Shown: positions 8,050 to 9,683 of the stretch, one piece after another
How the letters are laid out: each line of letters starts with the position of its first letter
How positions within the stretch are numbered: position 1 is the first letter of the stretch
NCBI GenBank assembly: GCA_026991065.1
Contig: JALXCG010000883.1
Coordinates: forward strand, 1-9,683
Direction: 5' to 3'
From: Gemmatimonadota bacterium
GTDB lineage: Bacteria > GCA-2686955
Length of the DNA: 9,683 nucleotides
Position numbers and translations under genes: made by a program
The notes under the pieces: model-generated
Told to the model about the DNA's origin: nothing
Seen by the model: the letters and a program-made list of their open reading frames with translations, nothing else
Database searches by the model: none

Positions 8050-8799
8050 ATGCGAACCCCTTTTATTGCCGGCAATTGGAAAATGAACCGGAGCATTGGA
8101 GAGTCGATCCAGCTCGCCAAGCTGCTCAAAGTCAAGCTGGCCGATGTTTCCCAGGTTGATATCGCTGTTTGCCCACAGTTCCTGGCTCTCCCCGAAGTCG
8201 CCAAGGTCCTCGCGGGAAGCAACATCCACGTAGGTGCGCAGAACTGCCACGGCAACCCATCGGGCGCCTTCACGGGTGAGGTTGCCGCCGAGATGGTGGC
8301 GGACGCGGGCGCTACCCACGTCATTCTGGGGCACTCCGAGCGCCGGCAGATTTTCGGCGAAACCAACCAAGGCGTTCGCGCTCGCCTGGCCGGCGCTTTG
8401 CGCGCGGGTCTGCATCCCATCGTGTGCGTGGGAGAGACTCTGGCCGAGCGCGAAGCCGGCGCCACCATCGACATCGTTTCCGATCAGGTCAAGGGCGCGC
8501 TGGAGGGTTTCGATGCGCAAGCTCTGCGTCATCTCACTCTCGCCTACGAGCCGGTCTGGGCAATCGGCACCGGCAAGACAGCCAGCCCGGAGCAGGCGCA
8601 AGAGGTACATGCCTCGATTCGGTCCCTGATTGCATCCCTGTACGGGCAGGATTTCGCTCATGCCCTTCGCATTCAGTACGGCGGCAGCGTCAAGCCGGGC
8701 AATGTCGCGGAGTTGATGGCCTGCACCGATATTGATGGCGCACTGGTCGGTGGTGCCGCGCTGGACGCTGAGTCTTTCTCAAACATTGTGCATTTCTAA
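8050..8799 (+). CDS. tpiA: Triose-phosphate isomerase
   Basis: The 249-residue TIM barrel interconverts dihydroxyacetone phosphate and glyceraldehyde 3-phosphate and supplies the substrate of gap. Catalytic residues are all visible: N9 and K11 in 'AGNWKMN', H95 in 'ILGHSERR', and E167 in 'AYEPVWAIGTG', whose flexible loop 6 is complete. 'QNCHGNPSGAFTGE' (64-77) and the phosphate-binding 'YGGSVKPGN' (210-218) are also typical. The length is normal. The start ATG lies 12 bases after the pgk stop with only a weak AGG eight bases upstream, which suggests translation partly coupled to pgk. The next gene, secG, follows after 72 bases on the same strand. Confidence 0.97.
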   Translation: MRTPFIAGNWKMNRSIGESIQLAKLLKVKLADVSQVDIAVCPQFLALPEVAKVLAGSNIHVGAQNCHGNPSGAFTGEVAAEMVADAGATHVILGHSERRQIFGETNQGVRARLAGALRAGLHPIVCVGETLAEREAGATIDIVSDQVKGALEGFDAQALRHLTLAYEPVWAIGTGKTASPEQAQEVHASIRSLIASLYGQDFAHALRIQYGGSVKPGNVAELMACTDIDGALVGGAALDAESFSNIVHF

Positions 8800-8833
8800 G
8801 CACCTGCTGCGCACGGACACGGTCACAGAGCCT

Positions 8834-8867
8834 CTCTCCGCGCGCATCAGGCTTCCCTGGTGGAGAG
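8834..8867 (+). promoter_or_regulatory. Hairpin covering the secG Shine-Dalgarno site
   Basis: CATCAGG (8845-8851) pairs with CCTGGTG (8856-8862) around a CTTC loop, with one T-G wobble. CTCTC (8834-8838) can add a lower stem with GAGAG (8863-8867). The GGAG at 8862-8865 is the secG ribosome binding site, so the fold would hide it. The pairing is visible in the sequence; an effect on SecG translation is inferred. Confidence 0.4.
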
Positions 8868-8871
8868 CCGC

Positions 8872-9267
8872 ATGGTATTCGGATTCCTGATTTTGATTCA
8901 TGTCATCGTCTGCGCGGCGTTGATCGGCATTGTATTGCTTCAGTCCGGCAAGGGCGGGGGGTTGGCCGGCCTGGGCGGTGGCGCTACCCAGGCCGTCTTC
9001 GGTGGGCGGGGCGCCACCGATGTGCTTTCAAAAATCACCGAGGGGCTGGCAATCGCCTTCATGGTGATGTCTTTTGTTCTGGCACTCTACGGCAGTCGAA
9101 CCAACGACGTGCCCGCTTCTGTCATTAGCGCGCGGCAAGCTGAGATCGCTTCACCGGCAACAGCTGCCATTGAGGAGTTCCAGGCGAATCAAGAGTCGCA
9201 GGCGAATCCCGAGGGCGCGCCGGCGGCGGAAGAGAACGCAAGCGCTGGCGATACCGGCCAAGAGTAG
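8872..9267 (+). CDS. secG: Preprotein translocase subunit SecG
   Basis: The 131-residue inner-membrane protein is the small accessory subunit of SecYEG and helps SecA-driven export. Two membrane segments are clear, about 4-23 and 57-74. They are joined by the highly characteristic loop 'LLQSGKGGGLAGLGGGA' (22-38) and 'QAVFGGRGATDVLSKIT' (40-56), which makes the call secure. The last 55 or so residues are a polar, low-complexity tail rich in A, E, Q and N with an imperfect six-residue repeat; many proteobacterial-type SecG proteins have such tails. ATG 8872 has GGAG six bases upstream; an in-frame GTG at 8860 would add four residues and overlaps that site. secG after tpiA is a common bacterial gene order. 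The secreted products encoded nearby would use this translocon, but so would all Sec substrates. Confidence 0.95.
   Translation: MVFGFLILIHVIVCAALIGIVLLQSGKGGGLAGLGGGATQAVFGGRGATDVLSKITEGLAIAFMVMSFVLALYGSRTNDVPASVISARQAEIASPATAAIEEFQANQESQANPEGAPAAEENASAGDTGQE
9181..9213 (+). repeat. Two-unit 18-base repeat in the secG tail
   Basis: CAGGCGAAT occurs at 9181-9189 and again at 9199-9207, giving an in-frame six-codon unit (QANQES / QANPEG). It looks like a recent small duplication in a disordered tail. Confidence 0.55.
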
Positions 9268-9277
9268 AAACGGCCGG
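9254..9277. terminator. Possible bidirectional stem at the secG / FAD-oxidase convergence
   Basis: CCGGCC (9254-9259) and GGCCGG (9272-9277) form a perfect 6-bp inverted repeat whose 12-base loop contains the secG stop codon. It sits between two converging genes, where terminators are expected. The long loop and lack of a T-tract make it a weak intrinsic terminator at best. Confidence 0.25.
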
Positions 9278-9282
9278 CGGCT

Positions 9283-9683
9283 TCAAGCGATGAGTTTACC
9301 GGGATTCAAGATTCCGCCGGGATCCGCTTCGGCCGCGAGAAGGCGCAGCGTCTGCAGATTCGCCTCGCCCACTTCGCGGTCAAACCATGGGCGGTGTTCG
9401 TAGCCGACCGCGTGGTGATGGGTAATGGTTCCACCGTTTCGCAGAATCGCTTCTGATGCGGCATTCTTGATCTCCTGCCACTGGCTCTCTGGAGCATCCC
9501 GGCAGGCGCGGCCAAAAAAGGTGAAGTAGAGCGAGGCTCCCTGCTCATAGAGGTGGCTCACATGGCAGAGAACGATCGCCTTGGATCCGCCGGCAACAAT
9601 GGCTTGACGGATCGCCTGTGACACCGCGCCATAGAGACGCGGCAGCCACGCCCAGGTGGAGCAAGTTTCAAGGGTATCGACCA
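9283..9683 (-). CDS. FAD-linked oxidase, alkyl-DHAP synthase-like (C-terminal part; 5' end beyond window)
   Basis: The frame is open from the window edge to a TGA at 9285-9283 and gives about 133 residues, the C-terminal part of a vanillyl-alcohol-oxidase-type FAD enzyme. Visible motifs in order are 'DTLETCSTW' near the edge, 'VLCHVSHLYEQGASLYFTF', 'GGTITHHHAVGYEHRPW' and a 'DPGGILNPGKLI' end. The CH.SH.Y..GA.LYFTF block and the HHH motif closely follow alkyl-dihydroxyacetonephosphate synthase, which swaps the acyl chain of acyl-DHAP for a fatty alcohol in ether-lipid synthesis; these blocks line its active site. The final NPGKLI is also usual in GlcD/lactate-type FAD oxidases, so a different oxidase of the same superfamily is possible. 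The FAD-binding half is not in the window. An internal GTG at 9624 is not the start, because clear homology continues upstream of it. The gene converges on secG with 15 bases between stops. Confidence 0.8.
   Translation of the reverse strand, partial: VDTLETCSTWAWLPRLYGAVSQAIRQAIVAGGSKAIVLCHVSHLYEQGASLYFTFFGRACRDAPESQWQEIKNAASEAILRNGGTITHHHAVGYEHRPWFDREVGEANLQTLRLLAAEADPGGILNPGKLIA

Noticed and set aside
7323-8474. 383-codon minus-strand open frame across pgk and tpiA
   Set aside because: It is a shadow of two highly conserved genes, with an Ala/Ser/Arg/Pro-biased translation typical of antisense reading in GC-rich DNA.

Overview
The window reads as chromosomal DNA of a fairly GC-rich, probably Gram-negative bacterium. 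Several products are built for export: a signal-peptide beta-helix protein, a secreted alpha/beta hydrolase and a periplasmic SGNH-like enzyme. The core glycolytic genes use ordinary Shine-Dalgarno sites and ATG starts. The beta-helix protein has an N-terminal 'TIQ.GIDAA..GDTVLV' block and a C-terminal 'SPA.D.G....RND.GA.GG' block, an architecture I associate with deltaproteobacteria-like and FCB/PVC-type environmental lineages. The phylum cannot be fixed from this sequence alone.

Left part (1-4088, nearly all on the minus strand). A short plus-strand tail (1-87), perhaps the end of a ComF-type phosphoribosyltransferase gene, runs into the 3' end of an AlgI-like MBOAT O-acyltransferase gene (72-1451). 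The MBOAT gene is translationally coupled (TAGTG overlap) to an upstream SGNH/AlgJ-like gene (1451-2533). Upstream again, on the same strand, lies a secreted right-handed beta-helix protein (2697-4088). MBOAT plus SGNH is the known pairing for moving acyl groups across the membrane onto an extracellular polysaccharide. With the beta-helix protein next to it, the set resembles a reduced polysaccharide modification cassette.

Middle (4089-5730). A divergent intergenic region separates the beta-helix gene from a plus-strand gene for a secreted alpha/beta hydrolase (4433-5389) with a clear Ser-Asp-His triad. A 341-base leader with a candidate promoter and several palindromes and short repeats then precedes the glycolytic genes.

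Right part (5731-9683). The plus-strand block gap - pgk - tpiA - secG encodes three consecutive lower-glycolysis/triose-phosphate enzymes and the SecG translocon subunit. A strong hairpin lies between gap and pgk, and a hairpin that could cover the ribosome binding site lies before secG. Converging on secG is the 3' part of a minus-strand FAD-linked oxidase gene (9283-9683, cut by the window edge). Its C-terminal motifs resemble alkyl-dihydroxyacetonephosphate synthase, which works on acyl-DHAP. That is notable beside tpiA, although the two genes are not co-transcribed.

I see no tRNA, rRNA, CRISPR array, insertion sequence or phage gene. The most plausible under-described element is the beta-helix/SGNH/MBOAT set, especially the stacked acidic and histidine rungs in the beta-helix protein.
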